From positions 65,911,740 to 65,975,739 of the forward strand of contig JALIGW010000001.1 in the NCBI GenBank assembly GCA_023053685.1: DNA of 64,000 nt. Reading direction: 5' to 3'. A program made the translations under genes and the position numbers. Position 1 is the stretch's first letter, and every line of letters begins with the position of its first letter. Positions 1-10,728 of the stretch are shown here, one piece after another. The stretch is from Diadophis punctatus similis. Its lineage: Eukaryota; Chordata; Lepidosauria; Squamata; Dipsadidae. The notes under the pieces are model-generated. The model did no database searches and had not been told where the DNA came from. It saw nothing but the letters and a program-made list of their open reading frames with translations.

Positions 1-35
1 TCAAAAGTCGGGGGTCGTCTTATACGCCGGGTACG

Positions 36-427
36 AAGGCGCAGCATGTGCAAAGTCTCCCCGGTCACTATGGCTGCACCGGGGAGCCCGCTTCCTTGTC
101 AACGATGGAGATGCTGCGTGCGCAGGAGGGGCCGCGGAGCAGAGGCGCCTGGCGAGCAAGGCGAGTGGCAGCATCGGCGGCAGGCTCCTGCCCGTGTCTC
201 CCGCCCACCCGCCCGCCTCTCATTCTTTTAAATGCTAAGGCAAGAGGCGGGCAGGCGGATGGGAGACACGGGCAGGAACCTGCCGCCGATGCCGCCACTC
301 GTCTCGCTCGCCAGGCGCCTCTGCTCCGTGGTACCTCCCGCGCGCGCAGCGTCTCCATCATTGACAAGGACGCGGGCTCCCCGGTGCAGCCACAGCGACC
401 GGGGAGACTTTGCACATGCTGCGCCTT
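36..427. repeat. Near-perfect inverted repeat, about 185-bp arms
   Basis: The left arm (36-220) begins AAGGCGCAGCATGTGCAAAG and the right arm (243-427) ends with its complement. Arms differ at scattered positions, mostly transitions at CpG or TpG. The spacer of about 22 bp contains TTTTAAATGCTAAG. The arms are very GC-rich compared with the rest of the window. This fits a foldback, MITE-like element. Confidence 0.8.
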
Positions 428-584
428 GCGCGAAGGACACGCCGGAGCAGCAATAGCGGCGGCGGCAGCGCGCGCTCTCCTTCCCTCCCATGCACGTTAA
501 CCCTGGCGGCGGCGCGGTCAAGGACTCAGCCAGCTGGCTGGAGCCCCGCGGGAGACGGCAACAGAGGCTCCTTCTTCCTCCTGC

Positions 585-713
585 AGGGAGAAAGAAAGAA
601 AGAAAGAAAGGAAGGAAGGAAGGAAGGAAGGAAGGAAGGAAGGAAGGAAGGAAGGAAGGAAGGAAGGAAGGAAGACAGAAAGAAAGAAAGACAGACAGAA
701 AGAAAGAAAGAAA

Positions 714-781
<68 letters not shown>

Positions 782-968
782 GGGAGGGAGGGAGGGAGGG
801 AGGGAGGGAGGGATGAAGGAGAGGAAGAAGAGGAATGTTAGATGGGAGGGTGGGAGGAAGGAAGAGAAAAAAGTGAGGGTCGGGGGAAGGAAGGAAGAGA
901 AAAAAGTGAGAGGGGAAAAAAGGAAGAAAGAAAGAAGAAAGAAAGAAGAAAGAAAAAGAAAGAAAGAA

Positions 969-1050
<82 letters not shown>

Positions 1051-1085
1051 GTTAGGAATGAAGAAAGACAGAAAGAAAAAGAAAG
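585..1085. repeat. (GAAA)n / (GGAA)n purine microsatellite
   Basis: About 500 bp of almost pure purine on the plus strand: GAAA units, a GGAA block near 608-670, a GGGA block near 781-812 and degenerate GAAA again to 1085. The lysine/arginine/glutamate-rich open frames through it are not genes. Confidence 0.95.
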
Positions 1086-1331
1086 ATGGTAGGAGGGGTA
1101 GTCTTATACGGAGAGTATATCCCAAACTCTATATTTTAATTGGAAAAGTTGGGGGTCGTCTTATACGCCCAGTCGCCTTATACACCGGAATATACGGTAT
1201 ATAAACATGCAAGTTTTAATTTGCTATCAGAGTTTATATTCCTGACTGCAACATTTGACAGTAGGAAAAGAACAGAGAATAGGTAAGGAAAATAAAGGAT
1301 GATCCTGGGGAAAAAAAGCAGCAACATAGTA

Positions 1332-1560
1332 CAGGTGGTCCTTGCTCAACAACTGGTCACTTAGCAGCTAAAAGTTACAACCTTCCCAGAGCAACTTACA
1401 ACCTGTTTTTAAAGTTCTGATGGCTGTACTCCCTCCCCTGTGTTGGGTGCTTGGTCACCGGTTCACATTTATGGCCATTTGCAGCATCCTTGATCACATG
1501 ACTGTGATTTTTGGACTTTTTTGCCAGTTTCTGGTATTTACTTCTGTTTTCCAGCAAAAA
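1332..1560 (+). mobile_element. Partial TA-flanked MITE, CAGGTAGT family
   Basis: Starts TACAGGTGGTCCTTGCTCAAC and contains phrases shared with the intact copies at 13717 and 27650 (cacttagc, agttacaac, atttatggc, gcagcatcc, gatcacatgac). The right terminus is lost or too diverged to see. Confidence 0.5.
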
Positions 1561-1838
1561 AAAAGCCCATTTGTGAAAACTGATTAGAGGTTGTGGAGAT
1601 CTGGATGGAGATCAGGCTTCATCTTAATTCTGGAAAAACTGAGTGGCTGTAGGTTTTAAGGCCCCCAGTCCTGGATATTTTCCATCTTTAGTTTTGAAGG
1701 AGGATAAACTTCCTCATTCAGAATTGGTGTGCAACTTGCAGGGGGGGGGGGGTTTCTTCCTAGTCTCACAGATTTCATTCAAAAGCAGGGGGCAGCCGCA
1801 CTAAGTGGGCTTTTACACCGGTTCATCTAGTACACCTA

Positions 1839-1932
1839 GAGGACCCAGAATGTTGGGGGCAATATGCTGACTCTGTAAACAGCTTAGAGAGGGCTGTAAA
1901 AGCACTGTGAAGTGGTATATATATATATATGT
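1839..1932 (+). repeat. 3' fragment of squamate tRNA-derived SINE
   Basis: GAGGACCCAGAATGTTGGGGGC followed by GCAATATGCTGACTCTGTAAAC and the CTTAGAGAGGGCTG block matches the body of the SINE copies at 30384 and 20483. The tail has become an (AT)n run, into which the next hAT MITE is inserted. Confidence 0.7.
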
Positions 1933-2235
1933 CAGCGGAGAGTTCCGGTTATTTTCGCTACCAGTGCGCATCGCGAGCATGAGCAGAAGTGAGTCGGGCG
2001 ATTTCACCTCCGTGCATGCTTAGGACGACATTACAAGCAGAAACACAGTTAAGCAGCTTCTCAGCTGTGCTTTGGAGGAAGAATAAAGGTCGGTATTAAA
2101 ACAAGGGCGGGTGGAAGGGCTTTTTTCCGACAGCACAGGACGTGGAGAAGCCGGAAAAAGCGCCTAAAAATGACATTATCGCCAGGCTCCTACCGGTGCG
2201 GCGTCTCGCACAGCACCGATAGGAACCCACCACTG
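1933..2235. mobile_element. hAT-type MITE (CAGYGG...ACCCACCACTG)
   Basis: 303-bp element starting CAGCGGAGAGTTCC and ending GGAACCCACCACTG, flanked by ATATATGT and ATATGTGT (7 of 8 bases). Termini match the family of MITEs found throughout the window (3884, 15190, 29647, 35181, 45520, 54565). It has no coding capacity. Confidence 0.7.
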
Positions 2236-2339
2236 ATATGTGTGCTATAGCTACACCTGTTGCATCTTTTCCTGGACTGGGAAGCCTGGCTCATAGTGAT
2301 TCATATCTTCATCATCTCCCATTTAAATTAGAAGAATGC

Positions 2340-2935
2340 CCTCTACATTGAGCTGACCCTGAAGAGCTTCAAGAAGCTTCAGATGGTCCAGAATGCTGGT
2401 GTGTGCCCACATACAGCATTCTGGACCATCTGAAATTTCTGACCACTCTTGATATTCTCATAGAACATGTAGCTTCATGAGTGCACTTGGCTGCCAGTAG
2501 GTTTCCAGATGGTTACCATTTATTCTATTCTGCATGGCATAGGAGCAGGCTATTTCTGGGACCATCTTTCCTCCATTCTTTCTGTTGCCCCACCAGGCCT
2601 AACAGGGAGACCATGTTCCGGAACCCCTCCATCCAATGATGCCATCATGGATCTGGGAGTTTGCCTTCTCTGTAGCTGCACCTACTGAGATCCAGAGGTC
2701 CCTAACCCTGCTAGACTTTCATAAAACTCTGAAGACCTGTCTGTTTCTGTACACTTTTAGGTCAGGCAGTTAGGTCAGCTTTGTGGATATTATGATTTTG
2801 TTCTGGGGGTTGTTTAACTGGGGCATCATTTTATACTGTTATGATGGCTTAATCCTTGTATGCCTGCCAGATTGAGTGTTGTAAGATGGATGGCTATATA
2901 AATCTTTTAAATAAACAATAAAACAAATAACCAAT
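2340..2935 (+). mobile_element. Old LINE 3' remnant (L2-like)
   Basis: Fragments of a LINE C-terminal reading frame are visible (CTTCAGATGGTCCAGAATGC, near-VQNA; later GACTTTCATAAAACTCTGAAG then ACCTG). They are followed by a GTTGTAAGATGGATGGCTATATAAAT 3' end and AATAAA-like tail at about 2915. A 20-bp stretch near 2385 is repeated in inverted form near 2415. Highly decayed; clade assignment is tentative. Confidence 0.45.
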
Positions 2936-3390
2936 TTATCAGATGGGTCTATGTAATCTTAAATACCATGTGCAATGCTAATGATCAACCCTGCTTATTT
3001 CCTTTTATTTGCAGTAGCTTCCTTAGCAGGTTTAGTTAGGAGTAATCCTACTGCAAAACAATTGCAGCTTTAATAGATTTACTAGGATAAAGTTCTACAG
3101 TAGCACATGATCAAATTATAACAAATGAATAGCATTAAAAGAGAAATTCCATAAAATCATGGAAGCAATTGTTATCACCAGAAGCCTAAAAAACTTAAAA
3201 ATAATATTGCTGCAGATAAAATGACTCAAATAGAAAAGTGGAGGATGCTACAAATATGAGACCCATAGCCAACAAGATCCTTCTTCCATTGCCTTCTTAA
3301 TGTCAAATGGGAATAGGCTTGGAGAAGACCTGTTGATCACGCCTGAATGTTTGTCAGATTCATATGCAGACAGCAGTACTTCATCTACCA

Positions 3391-3526
3391 CAGTGTTTCC
3401 CAACCTTGGCAACTTGAAGATGTCTGGACTTCAACTCCCAGACTTCCCCAGCCAGCATTCACTAGCTGGGGAATTCTGGGAGTTGAAGTCCAGACATCTT
3501 CAAGTTGCCAAGGTTGGGAAACACTG
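3391..3526. mobile_element. 136-bp palindromic MITE
   Basis: CAGTGTTTCCCAACCTTGGC to its exact complement GCCAAGGTTGGGAAACACTG. The arms are nearly perfect over about 60 bp and include GACTTCAACTCCCAGA. The termini look hAT-like, but flanking octamers (ATCTACCA and ATTAGCAG) do not match, so no target duplication is shown. Single-arm relatives occur near 9295 and 30965. Confidence 0.75.
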
Positions 3527-3883
3527 ATTAGCAGATCCCAAATTCTTTGAGTTCTATAGGCCTGACCAGTAACTGAATGGAAGTGTTCTATTTAATGAAG
3601 TGTTTTATTTAAAAATGTCACTGCAACGATTCCAGTCTAGCAATGGCCATTGGCTCTACAAGAAGTAAGTGACAAATGTTTAATGATGCCAATTATAATT
3701 AATTTTAGTCATCTTGTTCAAAAATTATTAGAGTAATAGGTTTTCTCTGACCAGGAGAAGACAGAGATTTCATTGGCAAAATGTCTGAACATTAGAAGGG
3801 CAGCTAAACTCTCCAATGATTAAACTAATCCTCCATGCTGGGACTCCTTCCTTTATGCATGGAATCCTGAACACCAACTACTT

Positions 3884-4405
3884 CAGTGGCGGGTTCCTAC
3901 CAGTGCGGTCCACTCTATAGCACCGGTAGCGGCCCGCTGGTGACGTCACAGTACCGGTGCGGTTGGTTGCTGGTGCCTGGGCGCCGCCTTTAAAAAAAAT
4001 TTTTTTTTTAATTTTTTTTAAAAAATTTCTTCTGCGCATGCCCAGAAGCCGAGCTTCCGGCACTGCACATGCGCTGCCTTCCTACCCCACAGTGAGTCCA
4101 AGCAGGGGAGGATGGCTGAGGGAGCGCGTGAGACGCTGAAAGAATGGGCGGCAGGAGCTATGTCCATTCCCCTCCAGCAGTCCGAGATGCCACGAACGCA
4201 CGGCGATGATCCCAGGCATTTTCGCACGTTTGAGGCTTCTCAAGCTGCCGAGGGGAGGGGGAATGGGCGGCAGGACCTATCTCAGTTCCCCTTCCTTCAG
4301 CAGTCTGAGAAGCCACGCCCACCCAGTCACATGGCTGGCAAGTCACATCCACAAAATAAGCCACGCCCACAGAGTGGTAGTAAAAAAATTAGGAACCCGC
4401 CCCTG
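3884..4405. mobile_element. hAT-type MITE with 8-bp TSD AACTACTT
   Basis: Begins CAGTGGCGGGTTCCTACC and ends AGGAACCCGCCCCTG, with AACTACTT perfectly duplicated at 3876-3883 and 4406-4413. 522 bp, non-coding, with internal GCGCATGC-rich segments shared with the copies at 29647 and 37204. Confidence 0.9.
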
Positions 4406-5493
4406 AACTACTTCTACCATTAGACCAAATGAAACCAAACAGCTCAGCTGAACATTGAACAGGTATAGACAGTGAATTGGAACCAAACACCCTACTTTCA
4501 CTGCTCCAGGAATTGATTTTATTGCATCTAAACTGTATAGCTCTCCAAAGCACAGTATTGCCTTGCTGGTTGCCCTTCAGCAATCACCTTGGGAAGGGGA
4601 ATTGTACATTGGCTGCCATGGCCACCCATTTCTAAGGCACTTCTTAATGGCACAGGGAAAACATCCAAGGAAGGGACTAAACAGTGTGGTAGGGAGCATT
4701 GGAGCAACAGGTGTAGGGAAAGAGCTGAATAGTAGAAATGGTGGTAGACTTTAGGAGAAACCCTCCCATTCTACCACCTCTTACAATACTAGACAACACA
4801 GTATCAACAATAGAGACCTTCAAATTTCTAGGTTCTATCATATCTCGAGACCTAAAATGGTCACCTAACATCAAAAACATCATCAAAAAAGCACAACAAA
4901 GAATGTTCTTTCTGCGCCAACTCAGAAAGCTCAAACTGCCCAAGGAGCTGCTGATACAGTTCTACAGAGGAATTATTGAGTCTGCCATCTGCACCTCTAT
5001 AACTGTCTGGTTTGGTTCTGTAACCCAACAAGACAGACACAGACTTCAGAGGATAATCAGAACTACAGAAAAAACAATTACTGCCAACCTGCCTTCCATT
5101 GAGGACCTGTATACTGCACGAGTCAAAAAGAGGGCCGTGAAAATATTTACTGACTCCTCGCATCCTGGCCATAAATTGTTTCAACTACTACTCTCAAAAC
5201 GACACTATAGAGCACTGCACACCAAGACAACTAGACACAAGAACAGTTTTAATCCTTTTAACGCCATCACTCATAATTCCCACATCACTGTCAAACTATT
5301 CACTAAGGCTGCATTACTATTACTATTAGTCTTCTCATCGTTCCTATCACCCATCTCCTCCCACTTATGACTGTATGACTGTAACTTGTTGCTTGTATCT
5401 TTACAATTTATATTAATATTGATTGTTTCCTGATTGCTTATTTGTACCCTATGACAATCATTAAGTGTTGTACCTCATGATTCTTGCCAAATG

Positions 5494-5746
5494 TATTTAT
5501 TTATTTATTTATTTGTGAGATTTATATACCGCCTCACAGTGCAAGCACTCTCTAAGCGGTTTACACCAGTAAGCAATGTATATTTTTATATTGCTCCCAA
5601 CAATCTGGGTCCTGATGTTACCTACCTCGGAAGGATGGAAGGCTGAGTCAACCTTGAGCCGGTGAGATTTGAACAGCTGAACTGCTGATCATAGTCAGCT
5701 AAAGTGGCCTGCAGTACTGCCTCTAACCGCTGTGTCACCTTGGCTC
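5494..5746 (-). mobile_element. tRNA-derived SINE, antisense, nested in LINE
   Basis: Read on the minus strand it begins GAGCCAAGGTGACACAGCGG, has a degenerate B-box (GTTCAAATCTCACC), then GGACCCAGATTGTTGGGAGC and CTTAGAGAGTGCTTGCAC, and ends in (AAAT)n. Its body matches the copies at 20483 and 28301. It splits the 3' UTR of the surrounding LINE, so it is the younger insertion. Confidence 0.85.
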
Positions 5747-5829
5747 CATTTTTTCTTTTATGTACACTGAGAGCATATGCACCAAAGGCAAATTCCTTGT
5801 ATGTCCAATCACACTTGGCCAATAAAGAA

Positions 5830-5909
5830 TTCTATTCCATTCCATTCCATTCCATTCCATTCCATTCCATTCCATTCCATTCTATTCTATTCTATTCTAT
5901 TCTATTTTA
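5830..5909 (+). repeat. (ATTCC)n/(ATTCT)n microsatellite seeded by LINE tail
   Basis: Directly follows the LINE 3' end (CCAATAAAGAATTCT). It has about nine ATTCC units then six ATTCT/ATTTT units. Snake LINE tails are known to seed such pentanucleotide arrays. Confidence 0.9.
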
Positions 5910-6052
5910 TTGCTCCTGTTTCAAATATTATTCATCCATCAAGCTCAGATGGCTATCTCTAACAAGAACACATGATAAATATCCTATTTTTATTTTATTT
6001 TCATAAAGGATTGTTATTGTTTTTTTAATCATGCTTCTATAAGTATGTATAT

Positions 6053-6053
6053 A

Positions 6054-6102
<49 letters not shown>
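6053..6102. repeat. (GT)n microsatellite
   Basis: About 24 uninterrupted GT units. Confidence 0.97.
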
Positions 6103-6105
<3 letters not shown>

Positions 6106-7796
6106 GTTATTTTTATCTTTTAAATGAAAATAAAGTTCTGGAGATGTTAGCAATAACTGTGGTTGCAAAAAAGAAGGTGGTTACAGCTGCTCTTGTTAAA
6201 ATTTAATCAAATCTGAAAGATGCTCTCACCCCACTACATAATAAATTATATTTAAAAAATTGGGAGAGAGCCCAATAATATTAAGAATCATTGCCAGCAT
6301 TCAGACGGCTGTAGTAAGTGGCACTGCTGGCAGTCTTCTTTTACTCTACTTTCCCTTAAATACACTTGTTATGGTTATTTCACTTTGGCTAAACCTACAG
6401 TGAAGAAAAAAATACCCATTAAAGTGCAACAATATGCCCAACAGAAAATCAGAATGACACTGAAAGAGGAGTATGTAATACAGGACCCTGTTCTTAATTT
6501 GAATTAAAACAGCTTTAGTGCAAAATACTGAGGGCTACTCAACATTTTGGGGGCTGTTTAGTATTTCATAGCGTTCAAAACAGAATTAATGTTTATCATC
6601 GGCTTACTAATCATCAGAACTTGAAGGAAAATAATTTTCTTAAAAAACAGTAAAACTACACTGAAGAGTCCAGCATCCCATGGTTTCTAGGTACAGTATC
6701 CCAAAATGGAACATTTATAACATTTATATTAATTGAAGAGTGAATGTTTATCTGCCCCCTCCCCAACATTCTCCCCAAGAGAAAAGAGAGATAGAAAGAA
6801 CCCTCATACATAGTACATTTTTTTTCAAAAAAAATTCCTCGCTATTCACGAAAGAAGCATCTGTTATAGCAACAATGACAAGCTGCTGTAGAAGCATGAC
6901 TGATCAAGTTTGTGTCCTTATATTAGACACAGGGACTTTCAGTTTAAAGAGCTACTCTCTATGCATCTCTTGCAATAACAAAAACTTTGCTAACAATATG
7001 ATTCCAAGAGGATTCTTCCTTGATCTGAAAAGCATTCCGCATTCTAGCTGTGGCTCAAAATTTCAGAGGAGATACAGCACACTTCTAATCTTTGAACATA
7101 TTAGAATAAAAAGTGGCAATTACATTATCTTTTCAAGATGCAATTGTTCCAATCAAGTTTATAAGAGATTGTGATCTGGACTGATCTCTCAGCCCAACAT
7201 TTTTCTATTGTTTAATTTGACATCGTAAAAACAAAACAAGGTATAGCTTTCCCAACACAACTTCCAGAAAAATATGTGAACATATAAAACAATTCCAGTG
7301 TAAACCAAACAATAATCAAACCAAACCAAAGGCCAGAAGGATTTTCTAAAGATCTTTCAGAGGCATTTCAGATCAACAACACCAAAACATTATTAGGAAA
7401 AAGCTGCTGAGAAAATTGTTTTTTTTTTTAAACTTGTTTGAAGGTCTATATATAAAACAGTTACAAGGGAACTTCATAATTGAGAAGGCCCAGTCTATAA
7501 TGACTATCAGTCTATTAGATTTTGATGGTAGATCTTTGGATAGGACCTCTGAGACTGTTTTGAATATAGATGAAGGAAGTCCTTAAAGCAAAGTCTTGCT
7601 ACACTTTTTAAAGCTTAAATTTGATTACCAATCATTAAATTTGGCTAAAAAATACACAAATGATCAACCCAGGTTTATAGTACAGTATTGTGCTATGTAT
7701 CCATACTACCAAAATATTATAAGTAGCTCCACTGTATATCAGCAGAAATTTTTGAATAATCCTCAAGTAGCACCGCACAAGGCATATTAATCTTAC
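6103..7796. other. RASGRP3: RASGRP3 intron sequence, nothing assigned
   Basis: Intron downstream of coding exon 8 on the minus strand. AT-rich. A 144-codon plus-strand open frame at 6740-7174 resembles no family I know and has no supporting context. The next RASGRP3 exon was sought here and not found. Confidence 0.5.
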
Positions 7797-8072
7797 CGTC
7801 AGTAGATTAATTAAATCCATATTTGGCTCAAGATGGTGGGATGCTGTCTGCAGGGCTACCAGTTCACTCAAAGTGACTGAAAGCTGCTGCATTTTCACAA
7901 GGTTGACTTTGTACTCATTGATCCAGTCTGGAAAAACTACATGAACTGCTATTAGATCCTTCAAGTGGACTCCTAAGATGGGGATTTTGAAGTTGACACA
8001 GTCTGCAAATGTTTTGCGGTAGTTGCAGTAGTTTCCATTGGAAGAGACCAGTTCAGTCATTTCATCCCAATC
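7797..8072 (-). CDS. RASGRP3: RASGRP3 coding exon 8 (RasGEF domain)
   Basis: 276-bp phase-0 exon encoding 92 residues (about 270-361), from DWDEMTELVSSNGNYCNYRK through IPILGVHLKDLIAVHVVFPDW to SHHLEPNMDLINLLT. IPILGVHLKDL is conserved region 4 of the CDC25 domain. SNGNYCNYRK and LVALQTASHHLEPN favour RASGRP3 over RASGRP1. The acceptor is ttgtag and the donor gtaaga. The next expected block (about LSLDLYHTEDD, then EF hands and a C1 zinc finger) was not found between 1 and 7790, so it should lie beyond the window. Confidence 0.94.
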
Positions 8073-8526
8073 CTACAAAGGTCAAGAAGAAGCAAGACTC
8101 AGCAAAAACATTCTTGGTTTTGCTTTGATTAAGAGGGAACTTAGAAAACTTACACTGGAGGACTAGAAATCTAACTTTTTTGTAAAGGGAATCATTATTC
8201 AATTGCAAAAATAAACCAGATGATTGATTCCTGTATATATTTGACAAAGAGTCATAGTTCTGTGTGTGAATACATAAATTGCTTTCAAAAAATCCAAGTT
8301 TAGAAAACTTTAGAATTTTTTAAAAAAAGACCTCCCCTGTGATCATGGTAATATGCTGCCAGTAATTAAATCAGATAGACTAATGGTTGATTCTTACAAT
8401 TCAGGATAAGAAGCATCCATACTTTCAATCTCCCTTACTTCAGTGGGAAAAAAAGTATATGATATTTAAAAATTCAGTGGTATATTTTTCTCTATGTAGA
8501 AATGAAATGTGAGTTTACTCTCATAC

Positions 8527-8643
8527 CTTGGTAACTTCTGAAGAAAGATAAGAATGGGTTTCTTTCAGACGTGAAATAGAACTGTGACTTAGGCCTCCTA
8601 CAACAGCCATCAGTGTATTGAAATTTTGAAGCTGAAGAAGTTT
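8527..8643 (-). CDS. RASGRP3: RASGRP3 coding exon 7 (RasGEF catalytic core)
   Basis: 117-bp phase-0 exon encoding 39 residues (about 231-269) from [20 protein letters not shown] to [28 protein letters not shown] is conserved region 3 of CDC25-type exchange factors, at the GTPase-binding core. Acceptor tccacag and donor gtatga are good. A hAT element with target duplication ATCTAAAC is inserted about 63 bp upstream of the acceptor (8707..9285), close to where branch-point sequence would be expected. Confidence 0.93.
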
Positions 8644-8706
8644 CTGTGGAGAAATTTTTGTTAAAGGTTTTTGTTAAAGGTTATATTGTTCATTATTCAT
8701 CTAAAC

Positions 8707-9285
8707 CAGTGGTACCCAGCCCCCAGTCCGCGGCCCGGTACCGGTCCGCAGAACAAATGGTACCGGGCCACCCTGCTACTGCGTCTTCTGTGCAGCGGCG
8801 GCGGATCCTGCGACTTTTGCGAGTCCTGCGAGTCCCGATAATAAGCGCAGGGACGGGACTCCTGCGTCTGCCGACGTGCCCCGGCCCAGCTGATCAGCGT
8901 GGGGGCGGGGCTTCTGTGCGCGGCTCATCAGTATTGAAAGTAACGTGTACAGGAGGGCCTGTCTGCAGTGCAGCAGGTAAAGGGGATTATTATCCCCAGA
9001 TGGAACCGTCTCGTTGCAGAGAAACAAGCTCAGGGTTCTCATTGATTTAGCGTTCTAGTCACTAGAATCCAGAGAGTTAAAATGTTAAATTAAGTTATAT
9101 TAATTTTGTTGTAACTGTATTTTATTTTGATGCCATGTTTAAATACAATTAAATTAAAATTGTTTATATTTGAGATTGTTTTGATTTAATAATCAACGCG
9201 ACGCCGCAACCCCCCCCCCCAGTGGGCCGCGGAAAAATTATCAAACGTTGACCGTCCACAGCAATAAAAAGATTGGGGACCACTG
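8707..9285. mobile_element. hAT (Charlie-like) non-autonomous element, TSD ATCTAAAC
   Basis: Starts CAGTGGTACCCAGCCCCCAG and ends GATTGGGGACCACTG. The octamer ATCTAAAC is perfectly duplicated at 8699-8706 and 9286-9293. It is GC-rich in the left half and lies within the RASGRP3 intron between exons 6 and 7. No transposase frame is present. Confidence 0.9.
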
Positions 9286-9292
9286 ATCTAAA

Positions 9293-9390
9293 CCAAACTT
9301 GGGAACTTCAGTTGAAGATGTGTGGACTTCAATTCTCAGAATTCCCTGGCAAGTATTAAAATCCCCAACATTGGGAAACCCTGACCTAGA
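9293..9390. repeat. Degenerate copy of the TTCCCAACCTTGG palindromic MITE
   Basis: Contains GAAGATGTGTGGACTTCAAT, TCTCAGAATTCCCTGG and CCCCAACATTGGGAAACCCTG, which parallel the 136-bp MITE at 3391. It abuts the hAT element at 8707..9285. Confidence 0.55.
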
Positions 9391-10660
9391 CCAAATGTAT
9401 GGTTTCAGAAGAGAAGAATCCAAATAAACTATCTTCAGATGGTGAAACCACACAATTTTATGATAACTTAGACCAATGGGATTGTGACTGAGGAGTGTTA
9501 TTTCACAACCAAACCTCAAAAGTTATATGTTAAAATGTGATTCAGCAGTTTATATTTGAAATTTGAGTACTGATAGAGCTGTCAATAAATCCATAAATTA
9601 AAATTATTTTTGAATAAAGTTAATGATTAAAAAAGAAGGAAACATTCCATTACAAGCTGAAATATTATTTGGAATTTATTTATTTCAAGAGTTAAGTCCA
9701 TGACTGTAACATATTTATAGAGAGAAATAAAGTTAGATATAGATCTACTGATCAACTTTTTCACACTGAATCAATGTCATTTACATATATTCCCATTACA
9801 CATATTCATAGGAATTTGTTTATAAACCACGGTGATGAAAAAAAGAAATAATGAAGAAATGTATGTGGCAACATCATGATGCACTCTTCACCTTTTGGTA
9901 CTTGTGTCCTGATATTGAACAAAAGTGTAGAAGTCACAGTTTTGTTCCCTTTATTGCAGAGACTGGTGTGCACAATTGATTAGAAAGTTTGTTTTTTTAT
10001 GTCTTTACACTTTTCATTTGGAACCTGATTTGATAGGCACAATGATTTGCACCCCATGTTCTTGTGACATTCTGCTTGTGACATCTGTGGAACTGCTATA
10101 TGAAAGGTTTATTAGCAGGGCCATCCATAAATCAACCAAAAGGGGATTGCAAAGGGGATGATCTAGAGTAAATTCTCATCATCAAAAAGATTCCAGGTGG
10201 ATCCTCAGATTCCATCCTTTCTCATTTTGGAACATGATATGGTCGGTCTGCAGTGAGGGAAGTAGCTTGTACGATACACATAAAAGTACACTCCACATTT
10301 CTGAAAAATGGTCCACCCTCTTTTTCTATATAGTCTTTTTTTTACCAGCAGGTAACATAGTGAGGATCATCAAGACCAGAAGTTAAATGTATGCCATGCC
10401 TTTTATCGATTTTTCCCAATGGCATCCAACAATATTCTTCTGCTCTTACTTTCAGTATTATTTTTAGAGAAGCTGGCATGCCGCAAAGCAAAGCAACAGT
10501 ATATGACTTCATCCTCTAGAAATCGATGGGCAGTGATTGCCCAGTGCTTTGCTTGGAAATTTGCCAATCTCCCTCAAAAGAATAAAAATAAGCAGAGATA
10601 AAGGGAATATCCTATTGGATACAAGCCTAGAAGGGTGTCAAATAGCTTTCTGAAAATTGA
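9391..10660. other. RASGRP3: RASGRP3 intron sequence, nothing assigned
   Basis: AT-rich intronic sequence without an exon or recognisable repeat. A short decayed LINE-like tail (CCACCCATCTCACT ... GGCCGCTTACAA) follows at about 10665-10730. Confidence 0.45.
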
Positions 10661-10728
10661 TGCTTTATTTATTTATAAAATGTATATGCCACCCATCTCA
10701 CTATTGAAGCAACTCTGGGCCGCTTACA

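Larger units (their letters stand above)
1..1195. repeat. GC-rich foldback block between GTCGTCTTATAC motifs, with GAAA satellite
   Basis: Both ends carry the same direct motif, AAGTYGGGGGTCGTCTTATACGCC, near 6 and near 1145. The right one continues to ATATACGGTATA. Inside are a near-perfect 185-bp palindrome (36-427), a GC-rich segment (431-585) and a long purine tract (585-1085). The terminal motif resembles the TATAAGACGCACC terminus of the MITE at 51768..52261, so this is probably a related but longer DNA-transposon derivative cut by the window edge. Open frames here are by-products of repeat composition. Confidence 0.5.
4735..5909 (+). mobile_element. L2/CR1-superfamily LINE 3' end, split by a SINE
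   Basis: The C-terminal reverse-transcriptase frame is open over 4738-5370 (210 codons). It includes VDFRRNPP, FKFLGSIISRDLKW, FLRQLRKLKLPKELLIQFY, CTSITVWFGS and TTRHKNSFNPFN, typical of the thumb/C-terminal region of L2-like elements. The 3' UTR runs to about 5490, is interrupted by an antisense SINE (5494-5746) and resumes at TTTTATGTACACTGAGAGC through GGCCAATAAAGAATTC. It ends in an (ATTCC)n/(ATTCT)n tail (5830-5909). Palm-domain motifs are absent because the copy is 5'-truncated. It is not a host gene. Confidence 0.8.

Noticed and set aside
60..520. Several overlapping open frames of 60-150 codons on both strands
   Set aside because: They mirror each other because the DNA is a palindrome. 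GC-rich repeat with no family resemblance.
6740..7174. 144-codon plus-strand open frame
   Set aside because: Lies in a RASGRP3 intron, has no recognisable domain or splice context, and composition looks random.
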